Assembly: GCA_051208035.1 (NCBI GenBank)
Contig: JBPJFZ010000004.1
Location: 62,001 to 126,000 of the forward strand
Reading direction: 5' to 3'
DNA: 64,000 nucleotides
DNA from: JACKOB01 sp024234575
Lineage (GTDB): Bacteria > Pseudomonadota > Gammaproteobacteria > Pseudomonadales > Oleiphilaceae
The position numbers were made by a program, and so were the translations under genes. Of the stretch, positions 16,631-25,676 are shown one piece after another. Within the stretch, counting starts at the first letter, position 1; every line of letters begins with the position of its first letter. The notes beneath the pieces were generated by a model, which did not search any database, had not been told where the DNA came from, and saw nothing but the letters and a program-made list of their open reading frames with translations.

Positions 16631-17299
16631 ATGAACTCTACATATAAAATTTCCCTAAAAGCGGCCACTTTAATATCTGCACTGGTTTTCGCGCTTCCTT
16701 CACAGGCGCGTTTTCAACCACAGCAAGGCGATGCAGAGCAGGGCGCACAGCGTGGTAATAATCAGGGGTTGCATCTGGGCAAGGTTTTTCATCGCTTGGA
16801 TACCGATGGCGATAGTTTTGTTTCTTTAGAAGAAATGACTGCCGGTGCCTTACATAAAGCGCAAAAGCGTTTCGACAGGTTGGATGCGGATGATGATGGC
16901 TTTGTCAGTCTTGAAGAGTTTGTCGCCGCTGGCGAAGAGAAAGCCGACAAGTTCGGCGAGCACAGTGATGAGATTAAAGCCTGTGTCGAAGAAGCGCTGG
17001 GTGTTACCCTGCCAGAGCATGCGAGTGCTGAAGAACGATTTGCTGCAATCGACTCCAACCAGGATGGCATGATCGATATTGACGAAGCCAACGCTCATGC
17101 TGCATCCAATGTTGCGGCAAGATTTAACGCATTGGATGCAGACGCTAACGGTCTGTTAAGTAAAGACGAGTTAAAAGTAGGGTTGGAATTGCGTAAAACT
17201 CGCCGTGCGGCATTGCGTGAGTGTGTGCAGTCTGTACAAGAGCAGAATGACACCCTGGAAGACTTGGGTGGTGATGAGCTGAAGCAAGTCGGGCTGTAA
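16631..17299 (+). CDS. Secreted four-EF-hand calcium-binding protein
   Basis: 222 residues. The signal peptide spans about 1-26 (SQA). Four canonical calcium loops begin at 57 (DTDGDSFVSLEE), 85 (DADDDGFVSLEE), 141 (DSNQDGMIDIDE) and 169 (DADANGLLSKDE), arranged as two pairs like calmodulin. Two cysteines (118 and 198) could form a periplasmic disulfide. It is a calcium sensor or buffer in the periplasm. It lies upstream of an ECF sigma operon in the same direction but is separated by a hairpin, so a functional link is possible but unproven. Confidence 0.9.
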   Translation: MNSTYKISLKAATLISALVFALPSQARFQPQQGDAEQGAQRGNNQGLHLGKVFHRLDTDGDSFVSLEEMTAGALHKAQKRFDRLDADDDGFVSLEEFVAAGEEKADKFGEHSDEIKACVEEALGVTLPEHASAEERFAAIDSNQDGMIDIDEANAHAASNVAARFNALDADANGLLSKDELKVGLELRKTRRAALRECVQSVQEQNDTLEDLGGDELKQVGL

Positions 17300-17313
17300 G
17301 AGGCTCCTTAACT

Positions 17314-17342
17314 ACCCGGAGCATGGAATTAGTGCTCCGGGT
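17314..17342 (+). terminator. Hairpin after the EF-hand gene
   Basis: ACCCGGAGCA (17314-17323) and TGCTCCGGGT (17333-17342) form a perfect 10-bp stem with a nine-base loop. No T tract follows, so it is a weak or Rho-assisted terminator, or an mRNA stabiliser. Confidence 0.6.
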
Positions 17343-17422
17343 GGGGCTGGCCAATTTGCCCTGTAAGCAGAAAATTGGGCTAGAGTTAATAAATTCGGCG
17401 GTTTTACAGTAATCATCAGTCA

Positions 17423-17974
17423 GTGCATCAATCTAGGGATAGCGACGTTCACGTGCAAGCTTTGGAATTGTTTTTAAGCGACATCGAAAAGCGGGCCTTC
17501 AGGATCGCACAGTTGGCGGTTCGTAACGAAGCCGACGCACTGGATATTGTGCAGGATGCCATGATAAAACTAAGCTGCCGCTACGGGAGCAACCCAGAGG
17601 CAGAATGGAAGCCACTGTTTTATAAAATATTAGAGAACCGTATTCTCGATCACCATCGCAAAGAGAATACGCGGCGTAAGTGGTTTTTTTGGAAAACCAC
17701 AGATGATGACGAAGAGGTAGCTGTCGATGCGGAAGCCGCCGATGATGGCCAGGATCCATTACAACAGTTGCAGAGGGTAGAACTTTCGGATGGTTTACTG
17801 CGCGAAGTTGAACAATTACCCGTTAAGCAGCAACAGTGTTTTTTGTTACGCTGCTGGGAAGGCATGTCGGTGAAAGAAACCGCATTAGCGATGCAGATAA
17901 CGGAAGGCAGCGTAAAAACACATTACTTTAGAGCTATCCAGAAACTACAAACGGTGATAGGCGAATATGACTGA
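17423..17974 (+). CDS. ECF-type RNA polymerase sigma factor
   Basis: Up to 183 residues. The start is uncertain: GTG at 17423 has no ribosome site, while GTG at 17453 (giving MQALELFL) lies behind AGGGAT with a long spacing. Region 2 is ADALDIVQDAMIKL and region 4 is LPVKQQQCFLLRCWEGMSVKETALAMQITEGSVKTHYFRA, shown here in parts: LPVKQQQCFLLRCWEGMS and ITEGSVKTHYFRAIQKL. It directs core polymerase to a stress- or envelope-type regulon. It overlaps the next gene by eight bases, and that product is probably its membrane anti-sigma factor. Confidence 0.88.
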   Translation: MHQSRDSDVHVQALELFLSDIEKRAFRIAQLAVRNEADALDIVQDAMIKLSCRYGSNPEAEWKPLFYKILENRILDHHRKENTRRKWFFWKTTDDDEEVAVDAEAADDGQDPLQQLQRVELSDGLLREVEQLPVKQQQCFLLRCWEGMSVKETALAMQITEGSVKTHYFRAIQKLQTVIGEYD

Positions 17975-18386
17975 GCATGATGAAAAAATATGTCGTATTG
18001 ATCCGGCTGAGCAACGTTCGCTGGAGCAGGCGGCGAAGCAGGCACTGGATAAAAGCCTTGATGAACTCCCTGACCGAATCAGTCAGCAGTTAGCTGCCGC
18101 CCGCAAACAAGCGTTATCCCAGGCAAAGCAAAAGCCTGTGGTAAATCAGTCACTGGTTTGGGGGATGGCGGCCAGCGTTGCAGTTGCCAGCTCTTTATGG
18201 CTGTTTCAGGCTGATAAGGCACCGCAAAATACGCCTGTCATTCCGCTTGCGACACAGACTGCCGATAGCGCAGATGTGATGCTGGCTGCAATAGAAATGG
18301 CCGAGATGGATGAGCAAGAGCTGGCGGTCGTGGAGGATTTAGAGTTTATGTACTGGCTAAGTTTGCAAAATGATCAGGATGTATAA
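17967..18386 (+). CDS. Single-pass membrane protein, probable anti-sigma factor
   Basis: 139 residues overlapping the sigma gene by eight bases, which indicates translational coupling. The cytoplasmic N-terminal half is charged and helical (about 1-55). One membrane helix follows at about 62-80 (LVWGMAASVAVASSLWLF), then an acidic periplasmic tail. It lacks the HCxxC zinc motif of ZAS-domain anti-sigma factors. Position, topology and size support an anti-sigma role, but no domain proves it. Confidence 0.7.
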   Translation: MTEHDEKICRIDPAEQRSLEQAAKQALDKSLDELPDRISQQLAAARKQALSQAKQKPVVNQSLVWGMAASVAVASSLWLFQADKAPQNTPVIPLATQTADSADVMLAAIEMAEMDEQELAVVEDLEFMYWLSLQNDQDV

Positions 18387-18424
18387 ATGTTGCTGCCAGT
18401 GATGCTGCTGCCGGTGAGGTTGCC

Positions 18425-18706
18425 ATGCGACCGCTAAAACATAGCGTATTGCCGGTGCTGGCACTATGCCCGCTGATCTGGACGCCTCAGGCTTTGTGGG
18501 CAGAACCGACACCGCTAAAAAATGAAGCCTTTCTGCTGTTTTTAGCAGAAATGGTTGAGGTGGATGGCCAGCTCACGGACCCGCTGGATATGAGCGCGAG
18601 TGACGATGAAGGCCAGCAATACGGGCAACTGATTGAACAGACAGATAGTGGCAGCGTGGGTGAAAGCTCCCCGGATGCTGAGGAGGACGAAGATGAAGCG
18701 ATATAG
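18425..18706 (+). CDS. Small acidic secreted protein of the sigma operon
   Basis: 93 residues with a signal peptide (cleavage after LWA, about 26). The mature chain of under 70 residues is strongly acidic, ending in a Glu/Asp-rich tail. I do not recognise the family. It overlaps the following DUF3106 gene by 14 bases, so both belong to the sigma operon. The basic, glutamine-rich DUF3106 product could be its electrostatic partner in the periplasm; this is only an inference from charge. Confidence 0.7.
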   Translation: MRPLKHSVLPVLALCPLIWTPQALWAEPTPLKNEAFLLFLAEMVEVDGQLTDPLDMSASDDEGQQYGQLIEQTDSGSVGESSPDAEEDEDEAI

Positions 18707-19145
18707 TGTAGCGGGATCTGTGATCGCTTTACTGGTTTCGTTATTAAGCGTAACGGCATACGCCCAGGACTGGGCCGAGCTGCCTGAAAGCACCCGGCAA
18801 GTGCTGCAGCCGTTTGAGAATGATTGGGCAGGGATGGACGCGGTCAAACAGGAAAAATTGGTGCGAGGAGCAGAGCGCTGGGCAAGCATGTCGGCAGAGC
18901 AGCAGCAACAGGCTCAGTCGCGATTCGCCCGGTGGCAGCAGCTCTCTCCAGACAAACAGCGTGAGCTGAGTGATCGGTTGCAGCAATTTAAACAGATGCC
19001 GAAAGAACAGCAACAGCAGCTTAAAATGACACAACAGAGATTTCAGATGATGAGCCCCGAGCAAAAAATGCAACTACGTCAGCGTTATAACTCATTGTCA
19101 CCTGAACAAAAGAGTCGATTGAAGCGGCGAATTCAGCATCGTTAA
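18693..19145 (+). CDS. DUF3106 domain periplasmic protein
   Basis: 150 residues from the ATG at 18693, whose GAGGAGG site lies inside the preceding gene. The signal peptide ends at YAQ (about 25). DUF3106 shows as repeated segments built on LSPEQKxxLRxR and MSPEQKMQLRQRYNSL, helical and rich in Gln, Lys and Arg. Repeats of this kind resemble CpxP/Spy-type periplasmic chaperone helices (the LTxxQ theme), which makes envelope stress sensing plausible for this operon. The family's function is not established. Confidence 0.85.
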   Translation: MKRYSVAGSVIALLVSLLSVTAYAQDWAELPESTRQVLQPFENDWAGMDAVKQEKLVRGAERWASMSAEQQQQAQSRFARWQQLSPDKQRELSDRLQQFKQMPKEQQQQLKMTQQRFQMMSPEQKMQLRQRYNSLSPEQKSRLKRRIQHR

Positions 19146-19187
19146 GCATGAACGGTTAATTACAGGTTTCATAACAAGGATTCAAGA

Positions 19188-19472
19188 ATGAATGTGGATA
19201 AAGCAAAAAAACGTATCGCTAAGCAAGTGAAAAAGGGCTTCAATGGATATCCACAGGTATTGCTGGAGTACTTTGGTAAAACTGCAGAATCGGCTAGCGA
19301 GGTTGTTATAACGTTTATTCTAGAAAAGGACGCCGAGCCACAAGAACAAAAGTTTGTGTGTAAAAATGATGCCCGGGAAGATGAAACCATCCAATCCATT
19401 TTGGTAAAAATAATTGAGCGGGCTAATGCAAGCACAGTGACTGAAGTTGCTGGCGTTTCGATCATGCACTAA
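19188..19472 (+). CDS. Conserved-looking small cytoplasmic protein, function unknown
   Basis: 94 residues with an AAGGA ribosome site seven bases before the ATG. There is no signal or membrane helix. A basic N-terminal helix (KAKKRIAKQVKKGF) is followed by two or three strands and a final helix-strand, a compact alpha/beta layout. I do not recognise it. Its TAA stop interlocks with the TAG stop of the convergent beta-barrel gene. Confidence 0.65.
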   Translation: MNVDKAKKRIAKQVKKGFNGYPQVLLEYFGKTAESASEVVITFILEKDAEPQEQKFVCKNDAREDETIQSILVKIIERANASTVTEVAGVSIMH

Positions 19473-20389
19473 AAATGATAGCTGGTGCCTAACCACAGGT
19501 GCTTGCCGTCGTTCATCATGCCCGTGTCGAAATCACTATCGAAAGGCATGCTGATACCTGCGTTAATCGTGAAGTCTGAAACAATGAGGTTAAGCAGGAG
19601 ATCAACAGCGCCGCTACCGGCAGAGTTCTCGAAGCTGCTATGGCTCTGTCTTACCCGTGGGCCTGAAGGTGAGCGCCAGCGCGTAGTTGTGCTGCCATGC
19701 GTTTCGCCGCTAAGCGGCTCTGACCAGTTAATCGATACACCTGGCACAATAGCAGTCGTTTCGTTAAACCCGTAAAAATAACTGGCGGTTGCATTCACCC
19801 CTGCCAACCAGCCGTCACTCTTCAGCTCAGATGTTTCACTGAAAGCTGAGTCAGCAAAGCCCGCTTGCGTGATGGTGCTTTGTGTTTGTTGCTGATACTC
19901 AATGCTAAGTCCCAGTGTCATCCAGAAGGCGTCGTTTATGGTAAAGTCACGGGCCGATTCCACTGCTGTTGAGGTGAGTTTTAGCTCATCGTTGAGCGTG
20001 GCTCTTCTTTCACCCGTACCAATGATCCTTGTGTTGTCTTTGTCTTCTTGATACGACAGCGTGAACCACCAGGGGGCGAGCGTGAAACCTGCTAGCACTG
20101 CTAACGATTGATTATCGAAGTCTCCCTGATAGCCAGTGCCATGTATATTGTCTTCGAATTTTCCGGCACGCGCCGAAAATTGCCACTGCTGGTTAAGCGT
20201 TACGTGATACCCAATGTTAAACCCCAGTGGAGAAAATCGAAACTCTCGGTTTTGGGTATAAAGCGATTGCTCATAGAATTCTGTGTCGACACTTAACGAT
20301 TGGGAAACCGTTACCTGCGCTTCGGCGGAGGTGCTATGAACCGATACTAATATCGCCAGCGGTAAGATTCGAGAAAGGGGATATTTCAT
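19469..20389 (-). CDS. Outer-membrane beta-barrel protein, autotransporter-like
   Basis: The start taken is the ATG at 20389 because it opens directly with a signal peptide (KYPLSRILPLAILVSVHSTSAEA). An upstream ATG at 20458 adds 23 residues that would spoil the signal. About 306 residues show alternating amphipathic strands with Tyr/Trp/Phe girdles and end in Phe (WLGTSYHF), the BAM recognition signature. Ten to twelve strands fit the length. It is an outer-membrane channel or assembly-type barrel; the cargo is unknown. No autotransporter passenger is present. Confidence 0.75.
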   Translation of the reverse strand: MKYPLSRILPLAILVSVHSTSAEAQVTVSQSLSVDTEFYEQSLYTQNREFRFSPLGFNIGYHVTLNQQWQFSARAGKFEDNIHGTGYQGDFDNQSLAVLAGFTLAPWWFTLSYQEDKDNTRIIGTGERRATLNDELKLTSTAVESARDFTINDAFWMTLGLSIEYQQQTQSTITQAGFADSAFSETSELKSDGWLAGVNATASYFYGFNETTAIVPGVSINWSEPLSGETHGSTTTRWRSPSGPRVRQSHSSFENSAGSGAVDLLLNLIVSDFTINAGISMPFDSDFDTGMMNDGKHLWLGTSYHF

Positions 20390-20571
20390 CACGAGACAGG
20401 GTCTACCTTCTGATAATATGGCAGGAGTGTTTATATCGTACTTTAGACTATCCAGCATAGTCTGTTATGTCTATCAATGCGGGTGTGATTAAGGAAGTAT
20501 ATTCGGGCTGCGACACACAAATACGCCCAAGCGAGTGTTTAATCAATTATTAACAAGGACTGTCATAAACT

Positions 20572-21156
20572 ATGGCTAAACTGCTGATTGTTTTTTTTAT
20601 TGTGTTTGCTTCGATAGCTAATGCCGAGCCACGGCTGCGGCCTGCGGATTGGGCGACTCCTGTCATAGGGATTTCACTGAACAATATGTACAAGGTCGAT
20701 GATGGGCTTTTTCGATCCGAGCAGCCCGGAGAAAATGTTTTCGATGAATTGGCACTGATGGGTATTTCGGAGGTGCTCAATCTTCGTGAATACCATTCGG
20801 ATGAAGATGAAGCTGCAGATAGGCCCATGCAGTTGCATCGTATAAAAATTGATACCGGCTCAATTAATGAAGAGCAGTTGATAACCGCCTTGGCGTTTAT
20901 TCAGCAGCGCCAAGGGCCACTATTAGTACATTGTTGGCATGGTTCTGACAGAACCGGGGCGGTGATAGCTGCCTATCGTGTTGTGATCAATGGTTGGTCG
21001 AAAGAGCGCGCAATAGACGAATTAGTCAATGGTGGCTACGGCTATCATGCAAGTATTTACCCAAATATTGTCGAAACGATCCAGCGTTTAGATGTTGAAA
21101 GAGTGAAAGCCGCATTAGCTAAAAAAGCTATCGTATTGCAGAAAAAACAGGATTAG
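20572..21156 (+). CDS. Periplasmic dual-specificity phosphatase
   Basis: 194 residues. A signal peptide spans 1-18 (ANA). The protein tyrosine phosphatase signature HCWHGSDRTG places the nucleophile at Cys121 and the phosphate-binding arginine at Arg127. The preceding FRSEQPGE and LRE segments match the bacterial DSP/tyrosine phosphatase subgroup. It acts outside the cytoplasm on a phosphoprotein or a small phosphate ester such as an inositol or sugar phosphate. AAGGA lies upstream of the ATG. The next gene begins 30 bases later and may be co-transcribed. Confidence 0.88.
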   Translation: MAKLLIVFFIVFASIANAEPRLRPADWATPVIGISLNNMYKVDDGLFRSEQPGENVFDELALMGISEVLNLREYHSDEDEAADRPMQLHRIKIDTGSINEEQLITALAFIQQRQGPLLVHCWHGSDRTGAVIAAYRVVINGWSKERAIDELVNGGYGYHASIYPNIVETIQRLDVERVKAALAKKAIVLQKKQD

Positions 21157-21186
21157 TTTTGCCTAAACAAGAGAAGGAGAACGACA

Positions 21187-21540
21187 ATGAACAAGCATGA
21201 AACGATTAACTATCTGGAAATGCCTGCCAGAGACCTTGACGCAACCAAGCGTTTTTTTCAGTCGGTTTTTCAATGGACTTTTACTGACTATGGCCCCGAT
21301 TATATGTCATTTTCTCAATCCGGCATCAGTGGTGGTTTTTATCGCTCCGTGCTGCACTCTTCTGTAGATCGTGGCGCGGTGCTCGTTGTTTTCTACAGTG
21401 AAAGACTTGCGGAGACGCAAGATAAAATAACTACCGCCGGAGGTGCTATTTGCAAGCCGGTGTTTGACTTCCCTGGCGGCAGACGTTTTCACTTTACCGA
21501 CCCCAACAATAATGAATTTGCTGTTTGGTCAGATAAGTAA
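21187..21540 (+). CDS. VOC (glyoxalase/bleomycin-resistance fold) family protein
   Basis: 117 residues with a strong AAGGAGA site. The paired beta-alpha-beta-beta-beta fold shows in YLEMPARDLDATKRFFQSVF and FTDPNNNEFAVWSD. A glutamate near the end of each module (Glu in NYLEMP and in NNEFAVW) could hold a metal. This is a one-domain VOC protein of the YdeN/PhnB-like general type, whose substrate cannot be predicted. It may be co-transcribed with the phosphatase. Confidence 0.85.
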   Translation: MNKHETINYLEMPARDLDATKRFFQSVFQWTFTDYGPDYMSFSQSGISGGFYRSVLHSSVDRGAVLVVFYSERLAETQDKITTAGGAICKPVFDFPGGRRFHFTDPNNNEFAVWSDK

Positions 21541-21653
21541 TGGCTACTGCCAGACACTGGTGCCGCAAAATATACAATTGCGGATCAATATTCTGCGCGG
21601 GTCGTGTTAAAATGCGCGCCTAATTTTCATTATCACAGGATAGATAGCCAGAA

Positions 21654-24524
21654 ATGACATTTGCAATTGGTCAGCGTTGGGTTAGTCAGACAGAGCCACA
21701 ACTCGGTCTTGGAATCATTACCGAAATATCTTCTCGCCAATTGACGGTTGTTTTTCCGGCAGCCGATGATCGCCGCACCTATGCCCACCTGAATTCACCA
21801 CTTAGTCGAATTACCTATCAGGTAGGCGACCAGTTGACGGCGATGGATGACCAGGTTCATACCGTGCTGGACGTCGTTGAAAACGGTAATCTGATGCGCT
21901 ACCTGTGCCAAAACGAGGCGGGTGAGCAACGCTGGCTCGAAGAAGTGCACATCAGTTGTTTTATCCAGTTGATATCACCACAGCAACGTATTTGCAGTGG
22001 CCAGTTCGATAAACTGGCGGCTTATGATCTGCGTGTTGCAACCTTGCATCACCAACACCGTCTGCAACAATCTTCGGTGCGTGGGTTAATTGGCTCTCGC
22101 ACCAGTCACTTGCCGCATCAGGTTTATATTGCCAGCGAAGTTGCCCGTCGCTTTGCCCCTCGCGTATTGCTGGCGGATGAGGTTGGCTTGGGCAAGACCA
22201 TCGAAGCGGGCATGATTTTACATTACCAGCTGCATACTGCCCGGGCTCGTCGGGTGTTGATCGTTGTGCCCGACTCATTGGTGCATCAGTGGCTGGTAGA
22301 AATGCTGCGTCGCTTTAATCTGCATTTCTCAATTTTTGATCGCTCGCGCATGGAATCAATGGAAGAAGAGGGCGGTAACCCCTTTGAGTCTGAGCAGCTG
22401 GTGCTTTGTAGTCTAAGCTTCCTGACTTCTGACGAACAGACCCTCAGCCATGCGATTAATGCTGGCTGGGATATGATGGTCGTTGATGAGGCCCACCACC
22501 TGCACTGGACACCCGAACAGGCAGGTGACGAGTACCTGGCAATTGAGAAACTATCGCAGGCGTCGCAAGGATTGCTGTTGCTTACGGCAACACCTGAGCA
22601 AGTGGGTATCGAAAGTCACTTTGCCCGGTTGCGCTTGCTTGATCCTTCGCGATTTTTTGATCTCGAAGCCTTCAAGGCTGAAGAACAGGGCTATCAGCAG
22701 CTAAACGAAGTGATGCAGTCATTGCTGGCGTTAATTGCTGAACCAGGCGCTACCTCAGAGGTGAGTCTGGATGCTGACATGTCGACGGTCTTGCTTTCCT
22801 ATCTGCCTGAGGATGCCGCGCTGCTCAAGCCGGGTGCCGTATTAGAGGCCGCTGATGTTAAGCGGCTAGTGGCAAGATTGCTTGATCGACACGGTACTGG
22901 CCGGGTGCAATATCGAAATACCCGATCAGCAATAAAAGGATTTCCCGCACGGGTGCTGCACCCTTACCCTCTCGCGTTGCCAGAAGAATACAAACAGTCT
23001 GATGAGCAATCCCTGAAACAGCGTTTGTATCCTGAAACCTGTGTCGACGAGGAAATATGGCTGCGCCAGGACCCGCGTGTCGACTGGCTGAAGTCATTGC
23101 TGAAAACACTGCGACCAGAAAAAGTATTAGTAATCTGTGCGAATGCGGCATCGGCAATTGCCCTTGAGCAGAAGTTTAGGCTGTACGATGGACTGCCCAC
23201 CGCCGCCTTTCATGAGGGCCTGACACTGGTCGAGCGTGACCGGGCTGCGGCTTATTTCGCCGAGGCCGAAACCGGCGCGCAAGTGCTCATCTGTTCAGAA
23301 ATTGGCAGTGAAGGGAGAAATTTCCAGTTTGCGCATCACATGGTTATTTTTGATCTGCCGCTGAATCCGGATTTATTAGAGCAGCGTATTGGCCGTCTGG
23401 ATCGCATTGGCCAGAAACACGATATCAATATCCACGTGCCGTATCTGCAAGGTTCGGCTCAGGAAGTGTTGTTCCGCTGGTATCAGGAAGGGCTTAATCT
23501 GTTTGAAAGCAGCTGCGCCGCCGGCTTTGCCATCTATGAAAAGTTTGAGTCTGCATTACATGAGGCGTTACAGATCGAAGTTGGCTCTGCAGTTGACACG
23601 CCAGCATTTACCTCGCTGGTTACCGATACACGTCAGTTGCGCGACCAGATGATGCTGGCACAGCAGGAAGGCCGTGATCGTTTGCTGGAGATGCATTCGT
23701 GTGACGCTGAGAAGGCAAAAGAGCTAATCGCCCTGATAGAGCATGAAGAAGAAGGGTCAATGCTTGAGCTGTATATGGAAAACGTATGGGAGCAATTTGG
23801 CGTTGACCATGATTATCACTCGCGTAATGCGACCGTGTTAATGCCAACAGACCACATGTTGACCGGGCATTTTCCCGGCCTGCAGGAAGATGGCACAACG
23901 GTGACCTTTTCGCGCGTGCAAGGCCTATCCAGAGATGATATGGCGTTTCTCAGCTGGGAACATCCAATGGTTGTCGAGTCAATGGATATGGTGGTTAACA
24001 GTGAACTAGGAAATGCGACGCTCGCCTCTATCAGTGTGAAAGCATTGCCGGCCGGCACGTTGCTGCTCGAAGCCATTTATACCGTTAATTCACAAGCCCC
24101 TGCAGAGTTGCAACTGGAACGGTTTTTACCCGCCAGCCCGGTGCGCGTGCTGGTAGACATTAACGGCAAAGACCTATCCGCCGCCGTACCTTATGATCGC
24201 TTGAATCAGCTGTGTGAAAAAATCAAACGCCCCACAGCTCAGGCATTATTGAAGCAGGTGATCCCCGAGATCAATAAAATGATCGCTCACACAGATCAGC
24301 ATGCCGGGGTTCAGTTACCAGCTTTGGTGGCGTCCGGTAAAGCGGCAATGGTGCAGGGCCTGGGGGATGAAATTGCACGCTTAAAAGCGCTGATGCAAGT
24401 TAATCCTTCGATACGGGAAGAAGAGTTAACCTATCTGCAAAATCAGCAAAGCCAAAGTGCCGAGTATATCGACCGTGCTGCGCTGCAACTGCAAGCCGTG
24501 CGACTGGTTGTTAACGCTGGCTAG
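21654..24524 (+). CDS. rapA: RNA polymerase-associated ATPase RapA
   Basis: 956 residues, close to the 968 of the E. coli protein. The N-terminal Tudor-like RapA domains cover 1-110 (FAIGQRWVSQTEPQLGLG). The Swi2/Snf2 ATPase follows: Walker A DEVGLGKTIEAG at 175-186, motif II DEAH at 278-281, motif III LLTATPEQ, and C-terminal helicase motif FDLPLNPDLLEQRIGRLDRIGQ given here as two parts, FDLPLNPDLLEQ and RIGRLDRIGQ. The protein binds core RNA polymerase and recycles it after termination, clearing non-productive complexes. The full domain order is present with no breaks. Confidence 0.97.
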   Translation: MTFAIGQRWVSQTEPQLGLGIITEISSRQLTVVFPAADDRRTYAHLNSPLSRITYQVGDQLTAMDDQVHTVLDVVENGNLMRYLCQNEAGEQRWLEEVHISCFIQLISPQQRICSGQFDKLAAYDLRVATLHHQHRLQQSSVRGLIGSRTSHLPHQVYIASEVARRFAPRVLLADEVGLGKTIEAGMILHYQLHTARARRVLIVVPDSLVHQWLVEMLRRFNLHFSIFDRSRMESMEEEGGNPFESEQLVLCSLSFLTSDEQTLSHAINAGWDMMVVDEAHHLHWTPEQAGDEYLAIEKLSQASQGLLLLTATPEQVGIESHFARLRLLDPSRFFDLEAFKAEEQGYQQLNEVMQSLLALIAEPGATSEVSLDADMSTVLLSYLPEDAALLKPGAVLEAADVKRLVARLLDRHGTGRVQYRNTRSAIKGFPARVLHPYPLALPEEYKQSDEQSLKQRLYPETCVDEEIWLRQDPRVDWLKSLLKTLRPEKVLVICANAASAIALEQKFRLYDGLPTAAFHEGLTLVERDRAAAYFAEAETGAQVLICSEIGSEGRNFQFAHHMVIFDLPLNPDLLEQRIGRLDRIGQKHDINIHVPYLQGSAQEVLFRWYQEGLNLFESSCAAGFAIYEKFESALHEALQIEVGSAVDTPAFTSLVTDTRQLRDQMMLAQQEGRDRLLEMHSCDAEKAKELIALIEHEEEGSMLELYMENVWEQFGVDHDYHSRNATVLMPTDHMLTGHFPGLQEDGTTVTFSRVQGLSRDDMAFLSWEHPMVVESMDMVVNSELGNATLASISVKALPAGTLLLEAIYTVNSQAPAELQLERFLPASPVRVLVDINGKDLSAAVPYDRLNQLCEKIKRPTAQALLKQVIPEINKMIAHTDQHAGVQLPALVASGKAAMVQGLGDEIARLKALMQVNPSIREEELTYLQNQQSQSAEYIDRAALQLQAVRLVVNAG

Positions 24525-24598
24525 TTTGAGGGTGCCCCGTTACTTGTTATGCAGGTATCGGGGTGTGTGCAGGTGTAAAGTAACCGCTCAATAACTTA

Positions 24599-25012
24599 TC
24601 AGCCATAGGCATGCTTTTTCATCACCGTTGCCATGAGTCGAAAGGTATCCACCCAGGCTTTCCTCACTTCAGGGGTGAAGTCATCTCCAAGTCCCTGTTT
24701 AAGCGTATATAGCAGCGCATTGCCAACTGGTGTGTAGTCTTCCGGTTTGACGCCATATTTCACATGGCGTTGGGCTAATTTCTCTAATTCAGGAATCAGC
24801 GCATTTAAGTTGCTCAGGCTGTCGACAGACATGGTGAGGGCGCTCATCAACATCTTTCCCTGTGCTTTGATGCCGCTTTTAAACAGCGGTTTTAGCGCAG
24901 GATCATACTCGAACAGGCGTTTGTAGAAAATTTCAGCGGCTTTTTCAGAGATTGGGGCGACTTTGGCAAAGCTCTCCTGAACTAACATGATCTGTCTTGC
25001 GCTGATGCTCAA
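24599..25012 (-). CDS. Single-domain bacterial globin (Vitreoscilla haemoglobin-like)
   Basis: 137 residues from a TTG start with AAGGA eight bases upstream. It has the three-over-three globin pattern: the proximal haem ligand is His83 in QRHVKYGV, followed by YTPVGNALLYTL. Gln51 is the probable distal E7 residue. It lacks the reductase domain of flavohaemoglobins. The likely role is oxygen or nitric oxide binding in the cytoplasm. It is monocistronic. Confidence 0.9.
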   Translation of the reverse strand: MSISARQIMLVQESFAKVAPISEKAAEIFYKRLFEYDPALKPLFKSGIKAQGKMLMSALTMSVDSLSNLNALIPELEKLAQRHVKYGVKPEDYTPVGNALLYTLKQGLGDDFTPEVRKAWVDTFRLMATVMKKHAYG

Positions 25013-25112
25013 GTGGTGATCCTTCTGGCTGATGAATTCAGAATAACTATAGATTGTAGTTTAAGATCTCACCAGCACTTTGCTTGAGTCTAGGCTTTCT
25101 TGACGAATTACT

Positions 25113-25676
25113 TCAGCGAGCTGGGCCAGCTAAACGCTTCAGGTCGGCATCATAAAGATGGGTGATGAGTGCATCGCCGTGCCGATTAAATTTTACTTCC
25201 GCATAGCGTGCCTGGGCAAAATATGCCCCTGCTCCTTCCTCAAAGAAAAATGCATCACTGGCAATGCGGTAGTTGTCGCCGCGTTTGCGATAGCGAAGAA
25301 AAGGTTGTTCTAGGCTTGCTGCATGCTCTTTGGTAACAAGCCCGGAGAATTGACCCACATTCTGCTCATTGATGGTGATGGCTACAAAGCCGTCTTCAGC
25401 CTGCAGCGCTGACTCCCCGCTTTGTTTTAGTTGATAGGCGATGTCTTGCGATAGTTGCAATCGTAGTTGCATATAATCACCCTGAAGCAGCGAGCGTGGG
25501 TCTCGCGGCAGTAACGGCAATAAAACTGACTGCCCTTCGCTGAGGATGCTTTCTTTTTGATAAATCGCCCAATTGCCCGCAACCATAATAATCAGCAGGC
25601 CCAGCCAAAGTATGAGCTTTTGGTAGGGATGAAATTTTTCTGCAGCAGTGTTGCGGCTAGTGCGGTGAAACATCAT
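25113..25676 (-). CDS. GDYXXLXY domain membrane-anchored protein
   Basis: 187 residues if the ATG at 25676 is used (an ATG at 25697 is also possible; both overlap the preceding gene). One N-terminal membrane helix (LILWLGLLIIMVAGNWAIY) is followed by a soluble region with the family motif LLQGDYMQLRLQL near residue 60. The family is known only by this motif and its habit of following DUF4401 and DUF2157 genes, exactly as here. Probably it forms a membrane complex with them. Function unknown. Confidence 0.85.
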   Translation of the reverse strand: MMFHRTSRNTAAEKFHPYQKLILWLGLLIIMVAGNWAIYQKESILSEGQSVLLPLLPRDPRSLLQGDYMQLRLQLSQDIAYQLKQSGESALQAEDGFVAITINEQNVGQFSGLVTKEHAASLEQPFLRYRKRGDNYRIASDAFFFEEGAGAYFAQARYAEVKFNRHGDALITHLYDADLKRLAGPAR

